A stretch of 20,619 nucleotides of DNA from a virus. Of this stretch, positions 14,439 through 20,619 are shown piece after piece. The position numbers and the translations under genes were made by a program. Each line of letters starts with the position of its first letter. The first letter of the stretch is position 1. The stretch covers positions 1 through 20,619 of IMG/VR virus record IMGVR_UViG_3300046011_006931, one strand, 5' to 3'. The notes under the pieces were generated by a model. The model did no database searches, was not told the origin of the DNA, and saw only the letters and a list, made by a program, of their open reading frames with translations.

Positions 14439-17400
14439 ATGGCAGACAATAGATTAACAATATTTCAAAGATTAAATAAAGCTCTCGGTAATGAAGTCGA
14501 TGGACCTAAATATGTCATTGACCCAAGTTCATTCAACGGATTAAGTGGTGATGATTTGGAACAAAAAAAATTAGAGGCGCAACAAACACTATATTTACAA
14601 AATCAGTGGAAAAAAATTGATAATGAACTTTATCAAAAAGCTGTTTATTATGAACCAACAAGAATTGCATCATATTACGATTATGAGGCCATGGAATATT
14701 CAATTATTGGAGATACTAAAATAGCTACACCAGACGGTTTTATAACTATAAAAGAACTAGCTGATAAAGGTAGAGATTATGAGTTTATAACATACGCTTA
14801 TGATCATAACCTTAAAAAGGTTGTACCAGCAATGGCAAGAAACGCACATTACACACGTGATGAAATGACATATAAGATAACTTTTGATGATAATAGTTTT
14901 ATTATTGCAACATATGGTCATAGATTTTTAAAACGTGACGGTGTTTTTGAGATGTTAGAAAATCTAAAACCAGGTGATTCAATGATGCCGTTTTACCGTA
15001 AATCATTTTATAATAATGAAAAATATAATTGGGTTTATACTTGTAATAATGAAGAAGGTCATAATGGTTGGGTTGCCGAACATACTTTAGTTGCTGAATG
15101 GTTTTATAACCAAAAATTAAAAGAAAACGAAGAAGTTCATCATATAGATTTTAATGGTAAAAACAATAACCCAGAAAATTTAAAAATATGGGATATATCG
15201 GAACATAGAGCTTATCACGCAAGATTAAATAATGAAAAATTATGGTCTAACCCAGACTATAGAGCTAAAATGCTTGAAATAAGTAAACGTACCGATAACA
15301 AACATCACTGGAATGGTGAAAGATCTGGTGAAAATAACCCAGCGTATATTAAAATAGATTTTAACACAGTAATAAATGTTGCGAAAGAAAAAAGAACGAT
15401 TGAATTAACGGCAAAACATTTAGGTGTTTCTTACAGAAAAATACAAAATGAATTAAGATTTAATGGTTTTAAAAATTGGGATGATTTTTTAAGTGTTTAT
15501 AAAATTAAAAAATATAGACCAATATCTGAAAACTTTGAGTCAATTAATTTTAAGTTAATACCTTGGGATTTATTAGTTGATACAGCGAAAGAAGAAAAAT
15601 TAATGGTTAAAGTTTGTGTTAAATTAAATATCACATTAGGTAAATTAAGATCAACATTAAGACAAGGTGGTTATAATAATTGGAAAACTTTTACAGATGC
15701 ATATGGTATTACTATGGGTAAAACTGGTAGAAAAAAACAAGATGTTATGGTTGTAAACCATAAAATTGTTAGTATTGAACCTTATGGTATAATGCCTGTT
15801 TATGATTTAACAGTACCTGGATATAAAAATTTCGCAACTGATACAATATTTTCACATAACACACCAGAAATTTCTGTTGCGTTGGATATCTTTGCTGAAG
15901 AAGCGACAACTGCAAATGAAAGCGGTAAGGTTTTAACAATTTATTCTGATAGCACCAGAATAAAAAAAGAGTTAACAGATTTATTTGAAAATGTATTAGA
16001 TATTAACGCTAACCTCACAGCTTGGGCTAGAAACGTATGTAAATATGGTGATAATTTTGTTTACAATAAAATCGTACCTAATCAGGGTATTATTGGTGTA
16101 ACACAATTACCGAATATTGAGATGACAAGATCTGAACCAGGTTTTTCAAAAATTACAAGTTTAGGTGACCAACAAAAAGAAAAGAATATTAAATTTTTCT
16201 GGAAAGATAAAAATGTTGAATTTAACTCATTTGAAATTTCTCACTTTAGATTGCTTGGTGATGATAGAAGATTACCTTACGGTACATCGATGCTTGAAAA
16301 AGTGAGAAGAATTTGGAAACAATTATTGTTATCTGAGGATGCGATGTTAGTATATCGTGTAACCAGAGCACCAGAAAGACGTGTTTACAAAGTATTCGTT
16401 GGTAATATGGATGATAAAGACGTTGATGCTTATGTTGATAAAATCGCCAATAACTTTAAAAGGGTTAATATGGTTAATAAGGATAACGGTAATCAGGATA
16501 CACGTTATAATGCATTAGCTGTCGATCAGGATTATTTTATCCCTGTTAGAGATCCAAGCCTTGCGATGCCAATTGAGACGCTTCCTGGGGCCCAAAACTT
16601 ATCAGAAATAGCTGACATCGAGTATATCCAAAAGAAAATGCTTGCGGCGCTTAGAGTACCTAAAGCTTTTATTGGTTTTGAAGAAACAACTGGTGATGGT
16701 AAAAACTTAGCTATTCTTGATGTTCGTTTTGCGAGAGCTGTACATAGAATACAAAAAGCTCTTATTCAAGAGTTAAATAAAATGGCTATTATCCATTTAT
16801 ACACCAAAGGTTTTACAGATGACTTAGAAAACTTTACGTTAACATTAACAAGCCCATCTACCCAAGCTGAGATGCTTAAAATCCAAAACTTGAAAGAAAA
16901 AATTACGTTATATCGTGATGCTGTCTCTGACGCTGGTAACGGATTCTCTGCTATGTCAATGACACATGCTAAAAAAGAAATCTTAAATATGAGTGATGAT
17001 GAGATTAAACTTGATATCCAAAGACAAGCTGTTGAAAAAGCTGGTGGTGAGGAGATTAAAACTCTTGGTGAAACCATTAAACAAACTGGTATATTCAGAG
17101 ATATCTACAAAATATATAAAATTGACCCTAACAACATGACACTTGGTGGTACTGGTGCTGAAAGCGCTGGTGGTGGTATGGGTGACATCGGTAATATGGG
17201 TGGTGGTGCTGAAAGTGCTGGTGGAACTGATTTTACAACACCATTAGAAGTTCCAGGAGCTGAGGCTGGTGCTGAAATACCAGGCCCTGAAACAGCTGGT
17301 GCGGCCCCAGAAACAGCTGCTGAATTACCAGGTGCTGAAGAACCTTTAGCTGAGATAACCAAAAGAAAATTAGACGCTAAAAATAAGTTAATCAATGAAG

Positions 17401-17444
17401 CTCTTAAAAAAACAATTGATGAAATTGATAATTTATTAGTATAA
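14439..17444 (+). CDS. 20: Portal vertex protein (gp20-like) interrupted by an intein
   Basis: The precursor is 1001 residues. Removing the 387-residue intein at 88-474 leaves a 614-residue portal, against 524 in T4. The rejoined N-terminal junction would read AMEY then TPEISVALDIFAEEA, a characteristic gp20-type segment. The body contains the usual portal signatures: a basic region RVTRAPERRVYKVFVGNMDD with its conserved Arg pairs, LPGAQNLSEIADIEYIQKKML, and LRVPKAFIGFEE. The C-terminus (about 902-972) is a Gly/Ala/Pro/Glu-rich, repetitive tail absent from T4 gp20, followed by a Lys/Glu-rich helix. The portal ring is the DNA entry channel, the dock for terminase, and the nucleus for prohead assembly, so the intein makes virion assembly depend on splicing. 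The gene lies directly downstream of the terminase module. Confidence 0.92.
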   Translation: MADNRLTIFQRLNKALGNEVDGPKYVIDPSSFNGLSGDDLEQKKLEAQQTLYLQNQWKKIDNELYQKAVYYEPTRIASYYDYEAMEYSIIGDTKIATPDGFITIKELADKGRDYEFITYAYDHNLKKVVPAMARNAHYTRDEMTYKITFDDNSFIIATYGHRFLKRDGVFEMLENLKPGDSMMPFYRKSFYNNEKYNWVYTCNNEEGHNGWVAEHTLVAEWFYNQKLKENEEVHHIDFNGKNNNPENLKIWDISEHRAYHARLNNEKLWSNPDYRAKMLEISKRTDNKHHWNGERSGENNPAYIKIDFNTVINVAKEKRTIELTAKHLGVSYRKIQNELRFNGFKNWDDFLSVYKIKKYRPISENFESINFKLIPWDLLVDTAKEEKLMVKVCVKLNITLGKLRSTLRQGGYNNWKTFTDAYGITMGKTGRKKQDVMVVNHKIVSIEPYGIMPVYDLTVPGYKNFATDTIFSHNTPEISVALDIFAEEATTANESGKVLTIYSDSTRIKKELTDLFENVLDINANLTAWARNVCKYGDNFVYNKIVPNQGIIGVTQLPNIEMTRSEPGFSKITSLGDQQKEKNIKFFWKDKNVEFNSFEISHFRLLGDDRRLPYGTSMLEKVRRIWKQLLLSEDAMLVYRVTRAPERRVYKVFVGNMDDKDVDAYVDKIANNFKRVNMVNKDNGNQDTRYNALAVDQDYFIPVRDPSLAMPIETLPGAQNLSEIADIEYIQKKMLAALRVPKAFIGFEETTGDGKNLAILDVRFARAVHRIQKALIQELNKMAIIHLYTKGFTDDLENFTLTLTSPSTQAEMLKIQNLKEKITLYRDAVSDAGNGFSAMSMTHAKKEILNMSDDEIKLDIQRQAVEKAGGEEIKTLGETIKQTGIFRDIYKIYKIDPNNMTLGGTGAESAGGGMGDIGNMGGGAESAGGTDFTTPLEVPGAEAGAEIPGPETAGAAPETAAELPGAEEPLAEITKRKLDAKNKLINEALKKTIDEIDNLLV
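14700..15860 (+). mobile_element. Intein with HNH homing endonuclease and tandem HTH repeats
   Basis: This 387-residue intein is in frame within the portal gene. The first residue is Ser88 (block A: SIIGDTKIATPDG), block B has the TxxH pattern in ATYGHRF (Thr158, His161), and the end has block F (VYDLTVPGYKNFATDTIF) and block G SHN then Thr475, so a Ser nucleophile, a His-Asn end and a Thr +1 residue are all present and splicing should be active. Between the two Hint halves lies an HNH nuclease (AEHTLVAEW to SEHRAYH, about 213-260, with HHID at 234-237 and NNPENL at 244-249). A HWNGERSGENNPAY segment of NUMOD3 type follows, then two related 47-residue helix-turn-helix-like repeats (about 308-354 and 376-422). 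The nuclease would cut intein-free portal genes and so spread the element. Confidence 0.95.
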
Positions 17445-17458
17445 TAAAAAAATAACTG

Positions 17459-17468
17459 ATATTTATAT
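17459..17468 (+). promoter_or_regulatory. Candidate phage late promoter element ATATTTATAT
   Basis: ATATTTATAT lies in the 39-base gap after the portal gene and ends 15 bases before ATG 17484. Core and spacing are the same as at 4187, making these the two best-matching copies on the + strand. Confidence 0.45.
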
Positions 17469-17483
17469 AAAAATATTAAACAG

Positions 17484-18197
17484 ATGTTTGGACAATTAAA
17501 AGAAAGTATTCTTTCAAACTTAGAAAAAACTTACCAAGAAAAAGGTGAAAAGGATTTTAAAAAATCTTTTGCCAAGTATGTTAAGGTATTAAAAGAAAAT
17601 AACGTATTAAGAGAATTTAATGAGGTTTACAACTTATTAAATACAATGCGATTCGAAAACGAAGATATTGCAAAAGAATTTGTTGAAGAATCGATTACGC
17701 ATTTAAAATCATTTGATTTAACAAAAGTTGATGCGTTAAAGGGTTTAACCGAAAACGTTGTTATTGTTAACAATACAATTAACGAAAGTATGGACCAACT
17801 GGTTTTTAACCAAAAATTATCATTGGTTGATAAGGTTAAATATAAAACAATTTTGGTTAAACATTTAACTAGAGTTGTTGAGAATATCGCTTCAATAAAT
17901 GAATCAATTGATAAAATCAATGAAAGCCTAGCCGATAAAATCTCAAAATTAAATGAAGAACAAGTTAAAGTTTTGAATTTATTTGCTGAAAATAACGAAT
18001 CTACTATCAATGGTTATTATACCACATTAATTGAAAACACCCAAAATATGGTTGAAGAAACTATAAATAAAGCTGATGATATTATTGTTGTTAAAAAATT
18101 ATTAGAAGTTAGATCAAAGTTAAATGGGATGAAAAGTCAAAAACCGTCTTTAGAGGTTATTGATAATATTCTTGATTTAAAGAAAAGTTTCGAATAA
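17484..18197 (+). CDS. Helical protein in the prohead-core gene position
   Basis: This 237-residue protein is almost wholly alpha-helical, rich in Lys, Glu, Asn and Leu, and has long heptad-like stretches (for example about 100-165, NKTI-type turns and SINESIDKINESLADKISKL). It has no Cys or membrane segment. In T4 the genes between portal 20 and protease 21 encode small prohead core proteins (67, 68), and scaffolding proteins are typically helical and highly charged, so a core or scaffold role is reasonable. No sequence signature of a specific scaffold family is seen. It has its own upstream promoter-like element and a strong terminator just downstream, so it may be expressed as a separate, abundant unit. 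Confidence 0.45.
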   Translation: MFGQLKESILSNLEKTYQEKGEKDFKKSFAKYVKVLKENNVLREFNEVYNLLNTMRFENEDIAKEFVEESITHLKSFDLTKVDALKGLTENVVIVNNTINESMDQLVFNQKLSLVDKVKYKTILVKHLTRVVENIASINESIDKINESLADKISKLNEEQVKVLNLFAENNESTINGYYTTLIENTQNMVEETINKADDIIVVKKLLEVRSKLNGMKSQKPSLEVIDNILDLKKSFE

Positions 18198-18217
18198 ACA
18201 CACTTTTATAAAAAGTA

Positions 18218-18247
18218 AAACCAGGGTAGCGAATCCTGGTTTTTTTT
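18218..18247. terminator. Bidirectional intrinsic terminator between convergent genes
   Basis: AAAACCAGG (18218-18226) pairs perfectly with CCTGGTTTT (18236-18244) around a 9-base loop, followed by a T-run to 18247. On the minus strand the same stem is followed by TTTTACTTTTT, so it can also stop transcripts from the minus-strand membrane protein gene. Its place between the stops of converging genes supports this dual use. Confidence 0.8.
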
Positions 18248-18288
18248 GTTCCATAACTGGAACGGTCCTAAAATACCGCTTATAGCGG
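18248..18288. repeat. Two further small hairpins in the convergent gap
   Basis: GTTCCA (18248-18253) and TGGAAC (18258-18263) form a 6-base stem with a 4-base loop. CCGCT (18276-18280) and AGCGG (18284-18288) form a second 5-base stem with a 3-base loop, just beyond the stop of the minus-strand gene. With the terminator they make three stem-loops in about 70 bases. They may be extra pause or RNA-stability elements. Confidence 0.45.
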
Positions 18289-18294
18289 AGTATC

Positions 18295-18603
18295 TTATTT
18301 GGTTTCCTCAACTGCAGTATCCTCAACTGCTGAAACTTCAGCATTTGATTTCGCTATTGATACTTTGTGACCAGTATAGTTTTTATAACCAATTAAAGCA
18401 GCGCCAATCATAGTAAAAGCTACAGCTTGATTAATTACGTCCATACTTTTGTCAACGAACATTTTATCAACCACCCCTAACAGGAATGATAAACAGCCAA
18501 TCATAACAATGATAAAGCCTGATGTTGATGTTACAGATGTTTTTCCGTCTGGGTTCGATGTCATTTCACCGAAAGACCATTTTTTGATGTCTCCTATTTT
18601 CAT
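18295..18603 (-). CDS. Two-helix membrane protein, holin candidate
   Basis: This 102-residue protein is the only convincing minus-strand gene. After a polar N-terminus (about 28 residues) there are two hydrophobic helices (about 29-45, GFIIVMIGCLSFLLGVV, and 56-74, VINQAVAFTMIGAALIGY) separated by a short loop with charged residues, then a polar acidic C-tail with repeated AVE/VEE triplets. This size and two-helix plan fit a class II-like holin, or a small phage membrane protein. No endolysin lies next to it, so the holin role is inference. Its ATG is preceded by the recurrent ATATTTATA motif on its own strand (18620-18628), and it ends toward a bidirectional terminator, so it looks like an independent late unit. 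Confidence 0.5.
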   Translation of the reverse strand: MKIGDIKKWSFGEMTSNPDGKTSVTSTSGFIIVMIGCLSFLLGVVDKMFVDKSMDVINQAVAFTMIGAALIGYKNYTGHKVSIAKSNAEVSAVEDTAVEETK

Positions 18604-18619
18604 AATATATGTGTTTAGT

Positions 18620-18628
18620 TATAAATAT
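18620..18628 (-). promoter_or_regulatory. Candidate late promoter element ATATTTATA on the minus strand
   Basis: Read on the minus strand this is ATATTTATA, 16 bases before the ATG of the holin candidate. It is the same core, orientation and spacing relative to its gene as the + strand copies, which is the best internal evidence that the motif is functional and directional. Confidence 0.45.
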
Positions 18629-18653
18629 ATAAAATTTGTTTTAATGAAGTTTT

Positions 18654-18676
18654 TTTATTACTATTATAGTAATAAA
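18654..18676. promoter_or_regulatory. 23-base palindrome between divergent genes, operator-like
   Basis: TTTATTACTAT and ATAGTAATAAA (18654-18664 and 18666-18676) are perfect inverted repeats around one central T. The site lies in the 105-base gap between the minus-strand membrane protein and the + strand gene at 18709. No T-run follows the stem on either strand, so a terminator is unlikely and a protein-binding operator or RNA hairpin is more plausible. A/T-rich composition raises the chance of accidental palindromes. Confidence 0.35.
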
Positions 18677-18708
18677 TAATAAAATATATTAAAACATGAA
18701 GAAACAAA

Positions 18709-19158
18709 ATGCAAAGCAAATTTGGGAAAGAAAAGAAACTCTTTACAGACAAGAGATTTCGAGTTAAATACGGTACAATTGATGCTGTTAAATTAAACGC
18801 TATTTATTTAAACATTGAATCATGGGTGCAACCCAAAGAAATAGATAACTACGATTCATACGTTAGATTAATGCGAAAACAAATTATTCTTAAAATAAAA
18901 GATAGTATCGATATAACAACGTTTAATGAAAATTTTATTGTGGATCTGGATTTAAGAGCTTCAGGTATGTCATCAGATAAAAAAAGTTTTATGTTCATCG
19001 AATTAACAATATACCCTAAAGAAAAATTAAAATTTAATTCAACTTTAATGTTTAAAAAAATGCAAGAATTGTCTAATCTTATAGTGGAATCTTTAGAACA
19101 AAATAAATTAAACTACTTTTCAAAAAAATCAAATGATAGAACTAGACGAGATATATGA
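18709..19158 (+). CDS. Hypothetical protein coupled to an AAA+ ATPase
   Basis: This 149-residue basic alpha/beta protein starts with a Lys-rich segment (QSKFGKEKKLFTDKRFRVKYG), has a central part with IESWVQPKEIDNYDSYVRLM and a strand FIVDLDLRASGM, and ends in a Lys/Arg-rich tail. It has no membrane segment or enzyme motif and is not recognised. Its last 26 bases overlap the AAA+ ATPase frame, so the two are probably translationally coupled and may act together. The region between portal and protease genes suggests a role in head maturation, but nothing in the protein shows this directly. Confidence 0.5.
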   Translation: MQSKFGKEKKLFTDKRFRVKYGTIDAVKLNAIYLNIESWVQPKEIDNYDSYVRLMRKQIILKIKDSIDITTFNENFIVDLDLRASGMSSDKKSFMFIELTIYPKEKLKFNSTLMFKKMQELSNLIVESLEQNKLNYFSKKSNDRTRRDI

Positions 19159-20056
19159 GATGTCCATGGGACATGAACAAGAAATGCTTAAAGAACAGCT
19201 TGATAGAATTCACCCATCAATTGAATCATGGTACACAATAAACAATACGGATTTCTTTTTTAATTTTAAAACAGTTGCTGCCGTTGAATCTGGTTTATAT
19301 AGTATGATATATAACGATAGTAACGGTTTTGGAGTTTCAAAATTAAATTATAAAAGCGATGAATTTTTCCATCTACCATCGTTACCGCATAATGAAATTA
19401 TTAGTGATTTAATAAAATTCTGGGATAATGTAGATAGGTTTAAAAAATATAATTTAACACCAAAAAGAGGTATTATATTATATGGTGATCCAGGTTGTGG
19501 TAAAACATCGTTAATCTATCTTTTGGTTGATAAATTAAAGGAATACAATGGTTTATCAATCTATTTTGACAACCCTTTTAACTGGGTTGAGTTAGCTAAA
19601 TTAGTTAGAAAAGTAGAAAAAACAAGACCATTACTTTGTATTATTGAGGATATTGATCTTGTGATTCAAAAGTTTGGTGAGGATGTATTTTTAAATTTCT
19701 TAGACGGTCTAAATTCGATAGAGAATGTTGTTTATGTTGCAACAACAAATAATTTAGAAAAAATACCCGCTAGAATTAAAGACAGACCATCAAGATTTGA
19801 CAAGAAATATAAAATAGAAAAACCAACAGCCGAAGATAGAAAGATTTATTTTACCGAAATATTGGATGAAGAAGATAAAAAACTATACGATATTGATAAA
19901 TTAACTAAAGATACCAACGGTTATACCATGGCTCATCTTAAAGAAACTTTTATTTCATTATATATTCTTAAAAACCCATATGATGAGACCATTAAGCGAT
20001 TAAAAAACAAAAAAATTGCTGATGAGCGGATGGGGTTTGACTTTTCTGATGATTAA
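19133..20056 (+). CDS. AAA+ ATPase of the BCS1/FtsH-like classic clade
   Basis: This 307-residue protein has an N-terminal domain of about 105 residues of unknown type and one AAA+ module. The module carries Walker A GDPGCGKTSL (118-127), Walker B LLCIIEDIDL (167-176), sensor 1 VATTNN (202-207), and the Arg-rich turn DRPSRFDKKY (217-226) typical of classic AAA proteins, where it includes the arginine finger region. A small lid follows. Such proteins act as hexameric unfoldases or remodelling motors, but the phage target is unknown. The upstream gene overlaps its start by 26 bases. An alternative ATG at 19160, one base after the upstream stop, would remove nine residues. It lies between portal and protease genes, unlike T4. 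Confidence 0.85.
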   Translation: MIELDEIYEMSMGHEQEMLKEQLDRIHPSIESWYTINNTDFFFNFKTVAAVESGLYSMIYNDSNGFGVSKLNYKSDEFFHLPSLPHNEIISDLIKFWDNVDRFKKYNLTPKRGIILYGDPGCGKTSLIYLLVDKLKEYNGLSIYFDNPFNWVELAKLVRKVEKTRPLLCIIEDIDLVIQKFGEDVFLNFLDGLNSIENVVYVATTNNLEKIPARIKDRPSRFDKKYKIEKPTAEDRKIYFTEILDEEDKKLYDIDKLTKDTNGYTMAHLKETFISLYILKNPYDETIKRLKNKKIADERMGFDFSDD

Positions 20057-20072
20057 CTTGGTATTTAACTTG
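20053..20072 (+). repeat. Direct repeat TTAACTTG x2 upstream of the protease gene
   Basis: TTAACTTG occurs at 20053-20060 and 20065-20072, with a 12-base period. The first copy includes the stop of the AAA+ gene. The pair ends 8 bases upstream of the ATATTTAT element before the prohead protease. It could be an activator site, but one copy overlaps coding sequence and chance is likely. Confidence 0.2.
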
Positions 20073-20080
20073 TTTTCATT

Positions 20081-20088
20081 ATATTTAT
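20081..20088 (+). promoter_or_regulatory. Candidate phage late promoter element ATATTTAT before prohead protease
   Basis: ATATTTAT followed by GT lies in the 50-base gap after the AAA+ gene and ends 18 bases before ATG 20107. It continues the pattern seen upstream of genes at 4212, 12370 and 17484, with slightly longer spacing. Confidence 0.35.
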
Positions 20089-20106
20089 GTAATATAAACT
20101 ATTGAA

Positions 20107-20619
20107 ATGGGTATGAAAATATTAAAAGAAAACGAAGAAGGTTTTGGTATCTTAATTGAAGGTGATGCTGGTTCAGTATCTGAAGTATTACAAGGACAAA
20201 TTATAAATGAGGAAATTAGTAAGGGCCCAATAGATTTATCTGGGCCCATATACTATTACGCCACGTTACAAAAATATGGTGTTGAAAACAGAAATGGTAG
20301 AGTATATCCAGAAAATATTCTAAGAAGGGAAGAACAAAGGTATAGAGAAGTTATTGCTCGTAACTCCAGTTTTCATGAATTAGACCACCCACAAGAATCT
20401 GTTATATCACTTAAAGGTGGTTCACCACATAGAATAGTAGATATGTTCTGGAAAGATAATGTTCTTATAGGTAAATTGGAGATATTAGTATCTGAAGGTT
20501 TTAGAAGAGGTGGTATTATATCTTGTAATGGTGATTTAGTTGCACATTATTTAAGTTATGGTATGACATTAGGTATATCATCAAGAGGGGTTGGAAGTCT
20601 TAAAAAGATCAACGGTTTC
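20107..20619 (+). CDS. 21: Prohead core protease (gp21-like), N-terminal part
   Basis: The frame begins at ATG 20107 (a second in-frame ATG is at 20113) and is still open at the window edge after 171 residues. Family signatures are clear: ENRNGRVYPENIL (about 60-72), ELDHP (91-95) with the catalytic His94, then TLGISSRGVGS (154-164) containing the nucleophilic Ser (158 or 159). These match the T4 gp21-type prohead protease, a serine protease related to herpesvirus assemblins that cleaves scaffold and head proteins before packaging. The expected C-terminal self-inhibitory part and the major capsid gene would lie beyond the window. Position after the portal matches T4 order, apart from the extra genes between. 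Confidence 0.9.
   Translation, partial: MGMKILKENEEGFGILIEGDAGSVSEVLQGQIINEEISKGPIDLSGPIYYYATLQKYGVENRNGRVYPENILRREEQRYREVIARNSSFHELDHPQESVISLKGGSPHRIVDMFWKDNVLIGKLEILVSEGFRRGGIISCNGDLVAHYLSYGMTLGISSRGVGSLKKINGF

Noticed and set aside
14700-15860. Group I intron or free-standing homing endonuclease in the portal gene
   Set aside because: The insertion is in frame without stops and carries Hint splicing blocks at both ends, so it is an intein rather than an intron.
17105-17395. Minus-strand Pro/Ala/Ser-rich 96-codon frame
   Set aside because: It is the mirror of the Gly/Ala/Pro-rich repetitive portal tail, where low complexity keeps several frames open.
18276-18288. CCGCT-TAT-AGCGG stem as a stand-alone terminator for the minus-strand gene
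   Set aside because: Only a 5-base stem and no proper T-run on the minus strand; the stronger bidirectional stem at 18218-18244 better explains termination.
18449-18679. + strand open frame of 76 codons opposite the membrane protein gene
   Set aside because: It overlaps the better-supported minus-strand gene, runs across the palindrome and the A/T-rich gap, and its product lacks coherent domains.
18696-18767. Short + strand frame MKKQNAKQIWERKE... starting 13 bases before the gene at 18709
   Set aside because: Only 23 codons and overlapping the longer 149-residue frame; a leader peptide is possible but unsupported.
1-20619. tRNA genes, CRISPR arrays, insertion sequences, diversity-generating retroelement, integrase or attachment sites
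   Set aside because: No cloverleaf, regularly spaced repeat array, transposase, reverse transcriptase or recombinase pattern was recognised by eye in either strand.

Overview
The window is a continuous, AT-rich, gene-dense piece of a tailed-phage genome, or a closely similar prophage or metagenomic contig. Nearly all genes lie on the + strand, with gaps of a few bases or short overlaps. The recognisable core is that of a T4-like (contractile-tail, Tevenvirales-type) phage: PhoH-like ATPase, gp55-like late sigma factor, large terminase gp17, portal gp20 and prohead protease gp21. Two lines of evidence point to a Bacteroidota host. Start codons are preceded by A/T-rich sequence, with almost no Shine-Dalgarno motifs. 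One intergenic region also holds a close match to the Bacteroidota housekeeping promoter, TTTG, 20 bases, TAnnTTTG (11142-11173).

Layout. 2-124 is the tail end of a gene entering from the left. 138-4187 holds phoH, a degenerate HAD-like protein, two glycosyltransferases and the gp55-like sigma factor; from 953 on, each gene overlaps the next. 4212-10994 appears to be a virion and baseplate module: a small helical protein that could be the small terminase, a 632-residue protein, a small coiled-coil protein, an OB-fold baseplate protein without a lysozyme domain, a 458-residue beta-rich tail protein, and two conserved-looking unknowns. 11004-11204 holds a 43-residue Pro/Thr-rich mini-gene, a host-type promoter and a terminator that overlaps it. 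11205-17444 holds an unknown protein, the terminase, a 79-residue unknown, and a portal gene interrupted by a 387-residue intein carrying an HNH endonuclease. 17484-20619 holds a helical protein in the prohead-core position, a single minus-strand two-helix membrane protein (holin candidate), a small unknown, an AAA+ ATPase, and the start of the prohead protease, which is cut by the window edge.

How the parts may work together. The gp55-like factor would redirect host RNA polymerase to late genes. A candidate for its target is visible: an ATATTTATAT-like motif 14-18 bases upstream of six start codons, including that of the one minus-strand gene, where it is inverted to match. Terminase, portal, prohead core and protease form the head-assembly and packaging cassette. 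The glycosyltransferases and the HAD-like protein may modify DNA, virion or host surface. The most notable features are the portal intein, the recurrent promoter-like motif next to a sigma-factor gene, and the overlapping promoter and terminator at 11142-11204.
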